A stretch of DNA of 64,000 nucleotides from Burkholderia sp. 9120 (GTDB lineage Bacteria; Pseudomonadota; Gammaproteobacteria; Burkholderiales; Burkholderiaceae), in assembly GCF_000745015.1 (NCBI RefSeq), contig NZ_JQNA01000002.1:2976001-3040000 (forward strand). Reading direction: 5' to 3'. The notes under the pieces are model-generated. The model saw only the letters and a program-made list of their open reading frames with translations, had not been told where the DNA came from and made no database searches. The position numbers and the translations under genes are program-made. Positions 29,629 through 37,320 of the stretch are shown here, in pieces. Every line of letters starts with the position of its first letter. Position 1 is the stretch's first letter.

Positions 29629-30135
29629 ATGCAAGAGATTTCCACCAAGCCCTATCTGCTGCGCGCGTTGTACGAGTGGTGCACGGATAACGGCTATACG
29701 CCGCACATCGCGGTCCGGGTCGACAATCAGACGCGCGTGCCGCGTCAGTTTGTGCGTGACAACGAGATTGTATTGAACATCAGCTTCGAGGCGACCAGCC
29801 AGCTGCAGATGGGCAACGAATGGATCGAGTTCAGCGCACGCTTCTCCGGCAAGTCGCACAAGATCGAGGTGCCGATCGCCAATATTCTCGCGATCTACGC
29901 GCGCGAAAACGGTCAGGGCATGGCGTTTCCGGTCGAGTCGGCAGGCGGTGAAGCGCAGGATTCGGGTGCGGACGCGGAACTGGCGGACGAAACCGAAGCG
30001 CCGGCCGCGCCGCGCGCAGTCGAGACTTCGGCTGCCGACGCAGCCGCCAAAGCCGAGGCCGCAACGGACGGCCCACAGCCGGACGACGATGGTTCAAAAG
30101 GTGGCGGAAGGGCTCGCCTCAAGATCGTAAAATGA
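29629..30135 (+). CDS. sspB: ClpXP adaptor SspB
   Basis: A 168-residue adaptor that delivers ssrA-tagged proteins to ClpXP. The substrate-binding domain covers residues 1-105 (KPYLLRALYEWCTDNGYTPH, VNISFEATSQLQMGNEW-like pattern, and VPIANILAIYARENGQGM). A flexible, Ala/Asp/Glu-rich linker follows, ending in GGGRARLKIVK. That C-terminus matches the ClpX-docking tail (LRVVK in E. coli). The start is ATG 29629. It is 70 bases after sspA. Confidence 0.93.
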   Translation: MQEISTKPYLLRALYEWCTDNGYTPHIAVRVDNQTRVPRQFVRDNEIVLNISFEATSQLQMGNEWIEFSARFSGKSHKIEVPIANILAIYARENGQGMAFPVESAGGEAQDSGADAELADETEAPAAPRAVETSAADAAAKAEAATDGPQPDDDGSKGGGRARLKIVK

Positions 30136-30154
30136 AGTAGAATCACGGCCTCAT

Positions 30155-30230
30155 GCCGGCTTAGCTCATCAGGTAGAGCGCTTGACTTGTAATCATGAGG
30201 TGGCGGGTTCGAGTCCTGCAGCCGGCACCA
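30155..30230 (+). tRNA. tRNA-Thr (anticodon TGT)
   Basis: A 76-base gene with acceptor arms GCCGGCT and AGCCGGC, encoded CCA, D arm GCTC...GAGC, anticodon loop CTTGTAA and T arm GCGGG TTCGAGT CCTGC. The anticodon TGT reads ACA threonine codons. The anticodon stem CTTGA/TCATG has one T-T mismatch. A strong terminator follows ten bases later. Confidence 0.96.
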
Positions 30231-30240
30231 GAAGTACAAA

Positions 30241-30278
30241 ACGGGGTTTCTGTTTATTCAGAAACCCCGTTTTTTTAT
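30241..30278 (+). terminator. Intrinsic terminator after tRNA-Thr
   Basis: Twelve-base perfect arms (30241-30252 and 30259-30270, ACGGGGTTTCTG and complement) with a six-base loop, followed by seven T. It ends the sspAB-tRNA transcript. Confidence 0.95.
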
Positions 30279-30333
30279 TGGCGTTTTCGCAAAGCTTTTG
30301 CAAACAGCGTCTGGCGCGGACGCGTAAACGAAA

Positions 30334-30368
30334 CGAGTGGCGGACACGCAATGCATGTCCGCCACTCG
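30334..30368. repeat. 13-bp perfect inverted repeat
   Basis: CGAGTGGCGGACA (30334-30346) and its exact complement (30356-30368) with a nine-base loop. A T run (about 30389-30394) follows 20 bases later, too far for a classic terminator. It lies in the 379-base gap between the tRNA and the TetR gene, where no gene is supported. Confidence 0.7.
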
Positions 30369-30552
30369 AGGGCAATTCAAAAGGCTTGATTTTTTAATTG
30401 GCGCTTTGAGGCGGTGGTGCGGCGCCTCAGTGCGCGATCTCTCAGGTCCTAGTGGGTACGGCCTTTCCCACAGGTTGAGAATGACTATAGCTGGGCGATA
30501 CGGATCTGTCTATTGTTTGGCGGGAAAGCCCTGGTTACCCAAAACGCCTGAG

Positions 30553-30579
30553 TTAGACAAGTTACTGCACTTGTATAAT
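30553..30579 (+). promoter_or_regulatory. Candidate promoter and operator of the TetR gene at 30610
   Basis: TATAAT at 30574-30579 with TTAGAC at 30553-30558 (15-base spacing). An inverted repeat ACAAGT (30557-30562) / ACTTGT (30569-30574) fills the spacer, a placement expected for autorepression by the regulator encoded 31 bases downstream. Confidence 0.55.
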
Positions 30580-30609
30580 CAATACGCATAATTTATTACC
30601 AAGGTCGCC

Positions 30610-31179
30610 GTGTCAGATAAGCGTCAACAAATTCTCGATACCGCAACGCTGCTGTTCAGCAAGCATGGCTACCACGCAGTGGGCGTGGACTGGATCATCG
30701 CCGAATCCGGGGTGGCGAAAATGACCATGTACCGACATTTCCCGTCCAAAACCGACCTGGTGATCGCCGTGTTGCGGCAACGCCAGGAGCAATGCGCGGT
30801 GTCGCTCAAAGCGTTTGTCGAAGAGGCCGATGCACCGCTCGTTCGCCTCGAACGGGTGTTCGACTGGCATGAGGACTGGTTTAGCAGCGAGACCTTCACG
30901 GGCTGCATGTTCACGCACGCTGCCGCCGAGTTTGCCGACAAAGGCAGCAGCATCCACGAAATTAGCGTCGAACAGAAAGCGGGTCTCACGCAATTCATCG
31001 AGCAATTGCTGGGGGACCTCACGTCGTCCGCGCAGGCCAAAATCCTCGCGCCGGTCATGGTAATGCTGCTCGACGGTGCCACTTTAGCGGTGCAGATTTC
31101 CAGTCGAAAAGGCGCGGCAGCCGAGGCCTGGAACGCCGCGCGCGCCTTGCTGGCTGTGCATTCCAAGGCAATGGCCTGA
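30610..31179 (+). CDS. TetR/AcrR-family transcriptional regulator
   Basis: A 189-residue repressor. The N-terminal helix-turn-helix is seen in ILDTATLLFSKHGYHAVGVD, then IIAESGVAKMTMYRHFPSKT with the family tyrosine. The C-terminal ligand domain includes a CMFTHAAAEFADKGSSIHE segment typical of TetR_C_33-like proteins. The start is GTG 30610. No transporter or enzyme gene is adjacent in the same orientation except the methyltransferase 290 bases downstream, so its target is unclear. Confidence 0.9.
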   Translation: MSDKRQQILDTATLLFSKHGYHAVGVDWIIAESGVAKMTMYRHFPSKTDLVIAVLRQRQEQCAVSLKAFVEEADAPLVRLERVFDWHEDWFSSETFTGCMFTHAAAEFADKGSSIHEISVEQKAGLTQFIEQLLGDLTSSAQAKILAPVMVMLLDGATLAVQISSRKGAAAEAWNAARALLAVHSKAMA

Positions 31180-31255
31180 TTCCACGACGGGTGAATGAGA
31201 CCGGGCCGTCCAGCCCGGCGGTGAGGCGCGAAGCGGTCGAAAATCACCATATCTC

Positions 31256-31292
31256 TTTCACCTTGTCGATTGTGGACTTTTTCGTCCATATC
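31256..31292. repeat. 37-bp dispersed repeat, copy 1 (intergenic)
   Basis: Matches 33240-33276 at 33 of 37 positions, the first 22 (TTTCACCTTGTCGATTGTGG plus AC) exactly. TGGAC and GTCCA inside it can pair around a six-base loop. A nearby CGACAAGG (31310-31317) is the complement of CCTTGTCG at 31261-31268, so this copy may be part of a larger imperfect hairpin. It is AT-richer than its surroundings and lies upstream of the methyltransferase at 31469. Confidence 0.75.
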
Positions 31293-31468
31293 CGGCTCTC
31301 CAGCAACGGCGACAAGGCTGTCCACGACGAATAGCGCACCGCTAACCCGGATGACAGAGGTACTATTCGGGCGTCAGTCGGCATCACTATCCAGTACTCC
31401 GGCGGGCAAGGCCCCCGACGACGCGAGTTTTCACCGCGTCCCTCCCGCAACACCGATCCCACCTCACC

Positions 31469-32593
31469 ATGACCAGCCCCGCATTCATCACCTGGCCCGA
31501 AGCCGATGGCCCCCGCACTGCGCGTTGGCGCTCCGAAGCGGCCGTGCCGCCGCCCAAACGCGTGGTTGTCGCCGACGACCGCACGACCGCCGACTCGGCT
31601 TACCGCCTGGCGTGCGAAGGCACGGCGCTGCTGTGGAACGGCGACTTCCAGAACGCCCGTCAATTGCTGCAGGCCGTCACGCGACGTCTGGAGCGCAAAC
31701 CGCGCAAACAAGGCGAAACGCCGATCGACGTATTCAACCTGCATCGGCAGGCGCAGTCGCAACGCGCGCGCACGCTCGGCATGATCCTGATTCCGCTCGA
31801 CGCCGCGTACGCCATTCCGCTGCGCCGCGCGCCCGAGGTGCAGCAGGCCTGCGTGGAAACCTACGGACCGGCGACCGATGAGGCCTCGGTCGTCTCGTTG
31901 CGCGAATTGCTCGGTCTGATCGGCGCGCACGAGTGGCGCAAGAAGGGCGTCGAGATTCCCGCGCTCAGCGAGCGGATTCATCCGCATTACGGTGTGTTCT
32001 CGCCGGTGCGTGGCGAGTACGTGGATCTCGTCGCACGCACGCCGCTGCCGTCGTTGAACAAGGCGTTCGATATCGGCACCGGCACCGGCGTGTTGGCTGC
32101 GTTGCTCGCCAAGCGTGGCGTGAAGAAAATCGTCGCGACCGACCAGGATCCGCGCGCGCTCGACTGCGCGCGAGAGAATCTCACGCGGCTCGGTTATGAC
32201 CAGCAGGTCGACGTGGTGAAGGCCGATCTGTTTCCGGAGGGGCGCGCTCCGCTGGTGGTCTGCAATCCGCCGTGGGTGCCGGCGCGGCCGGCATCGCCGC
32301 TCGAATATGCCGTCTACGATCCGGACAGCCGTATGTTGCTTGGTTTCCTGAACGGCCTGGCTGCGCATCTGTCGCCGGGCGGCGAGGGCTGGCTGATCCT
32401 GTCGGATTTTGCCGAGCATCTCGGGCTGCGTTCGCGCGAATGGTTGCTCGACGCGATCGACAAGGCAGGGCTGACGGTGGTGGGACGCGAGGATATTCGT
32501 CCGCGGCATCCGAAATCGACCGATGAGACCGACGCGCTTCACACGGCGCGTGTGGCTGAGTTGACTTCGTTGTGGCGGTTGAAGGCGCGTTAA
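31469..32593 (+). CDS. Class I SAM-dependent methyltransferase (HemK/RlmG-like)
   Basis: A 374-residue protein. The C-terminal Rossmann domain holds motif I (FDIGTGTGVLAALLA, about residues 204-218), an acidic motif II (IVATDQDPRALDCARENL) and the NPPW motif (VVCNPPWVPA), the mark of enzymes that methylate amide or amino nitrogens of proteins, rRNA or DNA. The N-terminal 190 residues are a separate domain that may bind substrate. The specific target cannot be assigned. It is a single-gene unit. Confidence 0.85.
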   Translation: MTSPAFITWPEADGPRTARWRSEAAVPPPKRVVVADDRTTADSAYRLACEGTALLWNGDFQNARQLLQAVTRRLERKPRKQGETPIDVFNLHRQAQSQRARTLGMILIPLDAAYAIPLRRAPEVQQACVETYGPATDEASVVSLRELLGLIGAHEWRKKGVEIPALSERIHPHYGVFSPVRGEYVDLVARTPLPSLNKAFDIGTGTGVLAALLAKRGVKKIVATDQDPRALDCARENLTRLGYDQQVDVVKADLFPEGRAPLVVCNPPWVPARPASPLEYAVYDPDSRMLLGFLNGLAAHLSPGGEGWLILSDFAEHLGLRSREWLLDAIDKAGLTVVGREDIRPRHPKSTDETDALHTARVAELTSLWRLKAR

Positions 32594-32664
32594 GCTAAGC
32601 GCCAGGTGATGTGCTGAAGCGCCGTGCGTTGGTTAGTCTGACGCGCGGCGTTTTCGTTTGAGTG

Positions 32665-33996
32665 CTACGCAGCCGGCGTTTGCGGGGCGTCCGATGAGTC
32701 TGACCCATTCAGCCCAGCGCGCGCCGCAAGATAAGCAAGCGCGCCGCGCCCCGCCACCAGTCCACTGGCAAAGCACGCCGTCAACAGATAACCGCCGGTC
32801 GGCGCTTCCCAGTCAAGCATCTCTCCCGCGCAAAACGCGCCGGGCAGCTGCTCGACCATCAGATGCGCGTCGAGCGTTTCGAAAGGAATACCACCCGCCG
32901 TACTGATCGCTTCGGCGATCGGCCGCGCGCGGGTGAGCCGCACGGGCAGCGCCTTGATCGCGTGCGCCAACTGGTTCGAATCCGCGAATGTCTCCTTCGA
33001 CAGAATCTCGTGCAGCAGCGCGAGTTTGACCCCGCCAATCCCGATTCGCCCTTGCAGATGGCTCGACATGGAACGCGAGCTGCGCGGTCGTGTGACTTCC
33101 GCGATCACTCGCTCCAAAGGCAAGCCCGGCGCCAGATCCAGCGCGATCGTCACGTCGCCGTCAGCGAGAATCCGCTCGCGAATCGCCGACGACAACGCGT
33201 AAATCAGGCTCCCTTCAAGGCCCGTTTCGGTCAGAAGTATTTCACCTTGTCGATTGTGGACAGTTTTGTCTATATCAGTGAGCGAAATGGCGACCGACTT
33301 GACCGGTTGTCCCGCGAAACGCTCGCGCAGATAGGCGCTCCAGTCGGCGTCGAAGCCGCAGTTCGCGGCGCGCAGCGGCGCCACCGGCACGTTGCGGGCG
33401 CTCATCAGCGGCACCCAGGCAGCGTCCGATCCGAGGCGCGGCCAGCTTGCGCCGCCGAGCGCGAAGACGACCGCATCGCAGGTTACGAGCTGTTCGCCGT
33501 CGGGCGTCGAGAACCGCAGCGTCTGTGTGCCGGATTGGCTCGCGGCGTCAGTTGCAACACCGCCTTCGGTATCCCAACCCACCCACTTATGGCGCATGTG
33601 GAAACGCACCCCCGTCTCTCTCAGCCGATGCAGCCAGGCGCGCAGCATCGGCGCGGCTTTCATGTCGGTGGGAAAAACGCGTCCTGAACTGCCGACGAAC
33701 GTCTCGACGCCCAGCGCCTTTAGCCAGGCCCGCAGCGCCTCGGGACCGAGCGCGTCCAGCAGCGGCGCGATCTGCTGACGGCGCGCGCCATAGCGGCCGA
33801 GAAACGGCTCGAGCGCCTCGGAATGCGTGATGTTCATGCCGCCTTTGCCCGCCATCAGGAATTTGCGACCGACCGACGGCATCGCGTCGTAGACGTCGAC
33901 TTGCACGCCATGGCGGGCGAGCGCCTCGGCGGCCATCAAGCCGGCGGGACCGCCGCCGATCACGACGACGCGGGCGGAATCAAGGGAAAAGGGCAT
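32665..33996 (-). CDS. NAD(P)/FAD-dependent oxidoreductase, HI0933/YhiN-like (TIGR03862 type)
   Basis: A 443-residue flavoprotein. An FAD Rossmann motif is at residues 10-19 (VVVIGGGPAG), followed by SVGRKFLMAGKGGMNITHSE, the conserved family segment. The C-terminus has PTGGYLLTACFASGLVAGRG, which closes the FAD site. Members of this family have poorly defined substrates. Residues 241-252 (DIDKTVHNRQGE) are encoded by a repeat that also occurs at 31256-31292, so they look like an in-frame insertion near the end of the middle domain. Confidence 0.88.
   Translation of the reverse strand: MPFSLDSARVVVIGGGPAGLMAAEALARHGVQVDVYDAMPSVGRKFLMAGKGGMNITHSEALEPFLGRYGARRQQIAPLLDALGPEALRAWLKALGVETFVGSSGRVFPTDMKAAPMLRAWLHRLRETGVRFHMRHKWVGWDTEGGVATDAASQSGTQTLRFSTPDGEQLVTCDAVVFALGGASWPRLGSDAAWVPLMSARNVPVAPLRAANCGFDADWSAYLRERFAGQPVKSVAISLTDIDKTVHNRQGEILLTETGLEGSLIYALSSAIRERILADGDVTIALDLAPGLPLERVIAEVTRPRSSRSMSSHLQGRIGIGGVKLALLHEILSKETFADSNQLAHAIKALPVRLTRARPIAEAISTAGGIPFETLDAHLMVEQLPGAFCAGEMLDWEAPTGGYLLTACFASGLVAGRGALAYLAARAGLNGSDSSDAPQTPAA
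33240..33276. repeat. 37-bp dispersed repeat, copy 2 (inside a coding sequence)
   Basis: Second copy of the repeat at 31256-31292. It lies inside the flavoprotein gene and, read on the minus strand, encodes DIDKTVHNRQGE (residues 241-252). The other copy in the same orientation would read DMDEKVHNRQGE. The substitutions between the copies keep this frame open. Confidence 0.75.
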
Positions 33997-34305
33997 GCAG
34001 TCCTGCGGATGAGCGGAGAGGCGGCGCGTAGCCCGGCAGCGAAAGACGAGGCCAACCCGGCGGCGCGAAGGCCGCTATTTTCACACCGCGGGCAGTGTTG
34101 GGCAAACGCACGGGCGGCGTTGAGATCGCTGGATGAACGTCGGGATCAACGCGCCGCGGCGCCGATCGCTCGTGCCGCGTGCTGGTGAATGGCCAGCCTT
34201 CGGGGCGAACCGCCCGGACTTGCGCGTTGCGCAACACAAGATGGCCGCGATCCGCGCAGGCGGTGCATTGCCGCCCGCTCGCTCGGATCGCCGTATTTTT
34301 ATTCT
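33997..34305. other. Intergenic region without recognised features
   Basis: GC-rich DNA between the start of the flavoprotein gene and the end of a hypothetical gene. Open frames here show no ribosome site or recognisable protein. The promoter of the flavoprotein should lie here, but I cannot place it. Confidence 0.4.
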
Positions 34306-34626
34306 CTAGCCGGGATACGCCTCGTCCACCTTCAACCCCGCCAGCTTGAAAATGACCCGCAGCGTCTGCGGTTTGATATCGCGGCGCGACGCGAGCGTCG
34401 TCATCACGAAGTCGAGCACTTTCGCGTACTTGAGCATGATCAGGCAGGTTTCCATGTCGACGCTGCCGTCGCGCATGACTTCAGCCAGGCGCAGCATTTC
34501 CGTGGAGATATCGCGGGCCATCTCCAGTTCGAGCTGCTGTTTTTCGGACCAGGCTGGGGTGGCGATCAGCTTCGCCAGCATTTCCTGAAACTTCTGTTCG
34601 ACGTTTCCGTTGGGTATCGTATCCAT
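34306..34626 (-). CDS. Conserved-looking hypothetical protein
   Basis: A 106-residue protein I do not recognise. It begins MDTIPNGNVEQKFQEMLAKL and is predicted to be mostly helical and amphipathic (QLELEMARDISTEMLRLAEV, METCLIMLKYAKVLDFVM), with no signal peptide or membrane helix. A GAGG site seven bases before the ATG and even codon use support a real gene. The C-terminus (PQTLRVIFKLAGLKVDEAY) could be a protein-protein surface. It stands alone between unrelated genes. Confidence 0.7.
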   Translation of the reverse strand: MDTIPNGNVEQKFQEMLAKLIATPAWSEKQQLELEMARDISTEMLRLAEVMRDGSVDMETCLIMLKYAKVLDFVMTTLASRRDIKPQTLRVIFKLAGLKVDEAYPG

Positions 34627-34996
34627 TGCTGCCTCTTCTATTATCCGAGCACGCGTCCAGTCGAGATCACGGCGCGCTGCTGGTTACGTAACGTTCGGCC
34701 CGTGTTCCGGGACCGTCCTCCCCACATGCATTCGGTTCGCGTGATCGAAGCCACGTCCGGCAGCTTGTTGTTATCGGCGATACGGCCTTGCCTGCTTGGT
34801 CGAGACGCCATGACAGCCGGTTTTTGCGTCACGCTGGAAACGCCCTGTGCGGTGTAAATCGAGCAGGAAACGTTCCAGCTTTTTGCCTTTTCTTGCATGA
34901 TTTGCGCCACCCTTCGGTGAGTAGGCGGCACTTTGGGTAAACTGGCAGCAACTTTTCCCTTTTTCCGTCATCTGTCGCACGTTCGCCGTGCAATCG
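34627..34996. other. Intergenic region upstream of divergent hypothetical and methyltransferase genes
   Basis: Contains a perfect ten-base palindrome GTTACGTAAC (34683-34692) and AT-richer DNA at 34855-34985, which is likely to hold promoters for both neighbours. No gene is supported; the frame running through from 34189 has no homology or ribosome site. Confidence 0.4.
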
Positions 34997-35869
34997 ATGG
35001 CGGTTCCCCGTAAGCGGGCCCCCAAGATGTCCAGCAAAACCCACGAAATCCGTCCGAATCAGTCCATCGAGCTGTTGAAGGAGCTCCACATCCTCACGCG
35101 CGACGGCAAGATGAATCAGGACAGCCGCCGCAAGCTCAAGCAGGTCTACCACCTGTTCCAGTTCATCGAGCCGTTGCTTAAGGAGCGCAAGGACGATCAA
35201 GGGGCGGTGACGCTGGTCGACCACGGCGCCGGCAAGTCATACCTAGGTTTTATTCTGTACGACCTTTTCTTCAAGGAGTTTCAGGATGCCGCGGGTGGGG
35301 CTTCGCACATATACGGCATTGAAACGCGCGAGGATCTGGTCACGAAATCCGAGGAACTGGCCGCCCGGCTAGGCTTCACGGGCATGTCGTTCCTGAATCT
35401 GTCGGTGGCGGAGTCGATCACGTCGGATCGCTTGCCCGAGCGGATCGACATCGTGACGGCGCTGCATGCGTGCAACACCGCCACCGACGACGCGATCCGC
35501 TTCGCGCTGCAGAAGCAGGCGAAGAACATCGTGGTGGTGCCGTGCTGTCAGGCCGAAGTGGCCGGGGTCTTGAAGCAGAACAAGGGTAAGTCGCTGGGGA
35601 ACGCGCTAACGGAAATCTGGCGGCATCCGCTGCATACGCGGGAGTTCGGCAGCCAGATCACGAACGTGCTGCGCTGTTTGCAGCTCGAAGCGCATGGCTA
35701 TCAGGTCAGCGTGACCGAGCTGGTCGGCTGGGAGCATTCGATGAAAAACGAACTCATCGTCGCTCAGTTCAAGGATCTGCCGAGACGCCGTCCGGCCGAG
35801 CGGCTCAATGAGGTGATGGAAACGCTGGGGATCGAGGAACTGAAAGAGCGGTTTTTCGTTTCCGCCTGA
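34997..35869 (+). CDS. SAM-dependent methyltransferase, Methyltransf_32-like
   Basis: A 290-residue protein from ATG 34997. A cofactor-binding motif VTLVDHGAGKSYLGFILYDL lies near residue 73, then IDIVTALHACNTATDDAIRF and NIVVVPCCQAEVAGV, a pattern shared with a family of small-molecule or protein methyltransferases that also includes a domain of eukaryotic GSTCD. Two other starts are possible: GTG 34988 and ATG 35027 (MSSKTHEIRPN). Substrate unknown. No operon partner. Confidence 0.82.
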   Translation: MAVPRKRAPKMSSKTHEIRPNQSIELLKELHILTRDGKMNQDSRRKLKQVYHLFQFIEPLLKERKDDQGAVTLVDHGAGKSYLGFILYDLFFKEFQDAAGGASHIYGIETREDLVTKSEELAARLGFTGMSFLNLSVAESITSDRLPERIDIVTALHACNTATDDAIRFALQKQAKNIVVVPCCQAEVAGVLKQNKGKSLGNALTEIWRHPLHTREFGSQITNVLRCLQLEAHGYQVSVTELVGWEHSMKNELIVAQFKDLPRRRPAERLNEVMETLGIEELKERFFVSA

Positions 35870-35904
35870 TTCCGCCGCGGTTTGCTGGTGAACCGCTGCG
35901 TCGA

Positions 35905-36477
35905 TTAACGCTTCAGGAGCGCGTTCCAGCCGGCCAGGCCGATTCGTCGGAGCGTTTCCTGGTTGCGTTCGTAGATCGCTTCCGCGTCGGGAAAAGCCTG
36001 AACCGCCCGCTCGATGCTGTCTTCGCGCAGTAGGTGAAAGATCGGATACGGCGCCCGGTTCGTATAGTTCTCGATCTCGTCGGGCTCGCTGCCTTCGAAC
36101 TGATAAAACGGATGAAAGCTGGCGATCTGGATCACACCTTCTAGGCGGAGTTGCTTGATCATCCGTTCGGCGAAAAACAGGCAGTCGTTGTAGTCGAGAA
36201 AGTCGCCGAGCGCGCTGGGAACGATCAGTAGCGTGGTATCCACGGCGTTCGGATCGGCGTCGACCAGGCTTTGAAGCTCGGTTTCCAGATCGGCTAAAAC
36301 CGCTTCCATGTCCGTAGCGTCGCTAACGGCGTAGCGAATCTGGCCTTTCACATGCACCGCCTTTGCAAACGGACAGAGATTCAGCCCGATCACCGCCTCG
36401 GTCAACCAATGGCGGGTTGCGGCGATGATGGCGTCGTGGGATTCGGCGGGCAACGGCATGGCAAATAAAAGCGACAC
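35905..36477 (-). CDS. DUF1415-family protein
   Basis: A 190-residue soluble protein of unknown function. Family marks are ATRHWLTEAVIGLNLCPFAK, with a Cys-Pro-Phe motif, then LLIVPSALGDFLDYNDCLFF and IQIASFHPFYQFEG followed by NRAPYPIFHLLRE. The conserved Cys, His and Asp/Asn could bind metal or form an active site, but no activity is known. An internal ATG at about 36459 (MPLPAESHDA) is an alternative start. Confidence 0.88.
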   Translation of the reverse strand: MSLLFAMPLPAESHDAIIAATRHWLTEAVIGLNLCPFAKAVHVKGQIRYAVSDATDMEAVLADLETELQSLVDADPNAVDTTLLIVPSALGDFLDYNDCLFFAERMIKQLRLEGVIQIASFHPFYQFEGSEPDEIENYTNRAPYPIFHLLREDSIERAVQAFPDAEAIYERNQETLRRIGLAGWNALLKR

Positions 36478-36524
36478 GAAAGCGCCATTCTAACGGGACC
36501 GATCGGCACGGATGCCGATCCACC

Positions 36525-37166
36525 TCAACCCGCGGACGCCGCGCCGCAAGCCGCCGCAATCAACTGCGCCGCCGCCTTCGGGGCGGCCAGAATCGGCCCG
36601 CATCCCGGCCCATAAGTCTGGCTGGCCGCGTACACGCCTTCGATCATCAGCCCGAGCACATTGGCCAGCGCCACCGGATCATCCGCGCCGGCTTCGGTCG
36701 CGAGGCCGGTGAGCCGCGCCATCAGCCGCGCCTTGTTGTCATACACGAACTGCCGCGCCGGGTGCGCGACGTCCGGAAACTCCACCGACACGTTGACGAA
36801 CGGACAGCCGCGATAGTCGTCGACGGATGCGCGCACCGCGAGGTCGTCGAAATATTGCTGCAACTGTCTGGCCGGCTCGCCAGGATGTTTGGCGAAACTT
36901 CTCTCCACGTAGCCGAAGAACTGCTCGTCCTTGCGCTCCAGATAAGCCATCACCAGATCGTCCTTCGACGAAAACTGGCGATACAAACTCATCTTGTTGA
37001 CGCCCGCCCGCTCGACCACCGCGTCCACGCCGACCGTGCGCACGCCTTCGCGATAGAACAGTTCGTCCGCGGCGCGCAGCAGATGCTGCTGCGCCTGCGG
37101 CCCCGCCGTCTGCGCACTGCGTGCGCGCCGTGTGCCGGCCGCTTTGGGTGTTTCGCTATCGGACAT
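36525..37166 (-). CDS. TetR/AcrR-family regulator, divergent from an MFS transporter
   Basis: A 213-residue repressor. Residues about 25-75 form the helix-turn-helix (LLRAADELFYREGVRTVGVD, then AVVERAGVNKMSLYRQFSSK). A ligand domain follows, with FPDVAHPARQFVYDNKARLM. It is transcribed away from the MFS gene at 37321. The shared 154-base region has two palindromes in operator positions, so direct repression of the transporter and of itself is a strong inference. Confidence 0.92.
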   Translation of the reverse strand: MSDSETPKAAGTRRARSAQTAGPQAQQHLLRAADELFYREGVRTVGVDAVVERAGVNKMSLYRQFSSKDDLVMAYLERKDEQFFGYVERSFAKHPGEPARQLQQYFDDLAVRASVDDYRGCPFVNVSVEFPDVAHPARQFVYDNKARLMARLTGLATEAGADDPVALANVLGLMIEGVYAASQTYGPGCGPILAAPKAAAQLIAAACGAASAG

Positions 37167-37193
37167 GGATGAACACCTCGATGTATTGACGTC

Positions 37194-37253
37194 TTGACAT
37201 GTTACCGAGCAGTAACTAGTATCGCAACACTCATTGTGACAGATCAGTCACAA
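37194..37253 (+). promoter_or_regulatory. Promoter of MFS gene with two TetR operator candidates
   Basis: A -35 TTGACA (37194-37199) and -10 TAGTAT (37217-37222) are spaced by 17 bases. The palindrome GTTAC-cgagca-GTAAC (37201-37216) fills that spacer. A second palindrome TTGTGAC-agatca-GTCACAA (37234-37253) covers the expected transcription start. Both fit binding by the divergent TetR protein, although the two sites differ in sequence. Confidence 0.75.
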
Positions 37254-37320
37254 GTCCTTTACCGAAGTCGTAACAATGCGAGCGATGCGGCCCGTCGGGC
37301 CGGCATCGATGGGAGAACCG

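Noticed and set aside
30337..30591. 84-residue ORF after the tRNA terminator
   Set aside because: GTG start inside the 13-bp inverted repeat, no ribosome site, runs through the TetR promoter.
34189..34857. 222-residue open frame
   Set aside because: Antisense to the better supported hypothetical gene at 34306-34626 and with no protein features.
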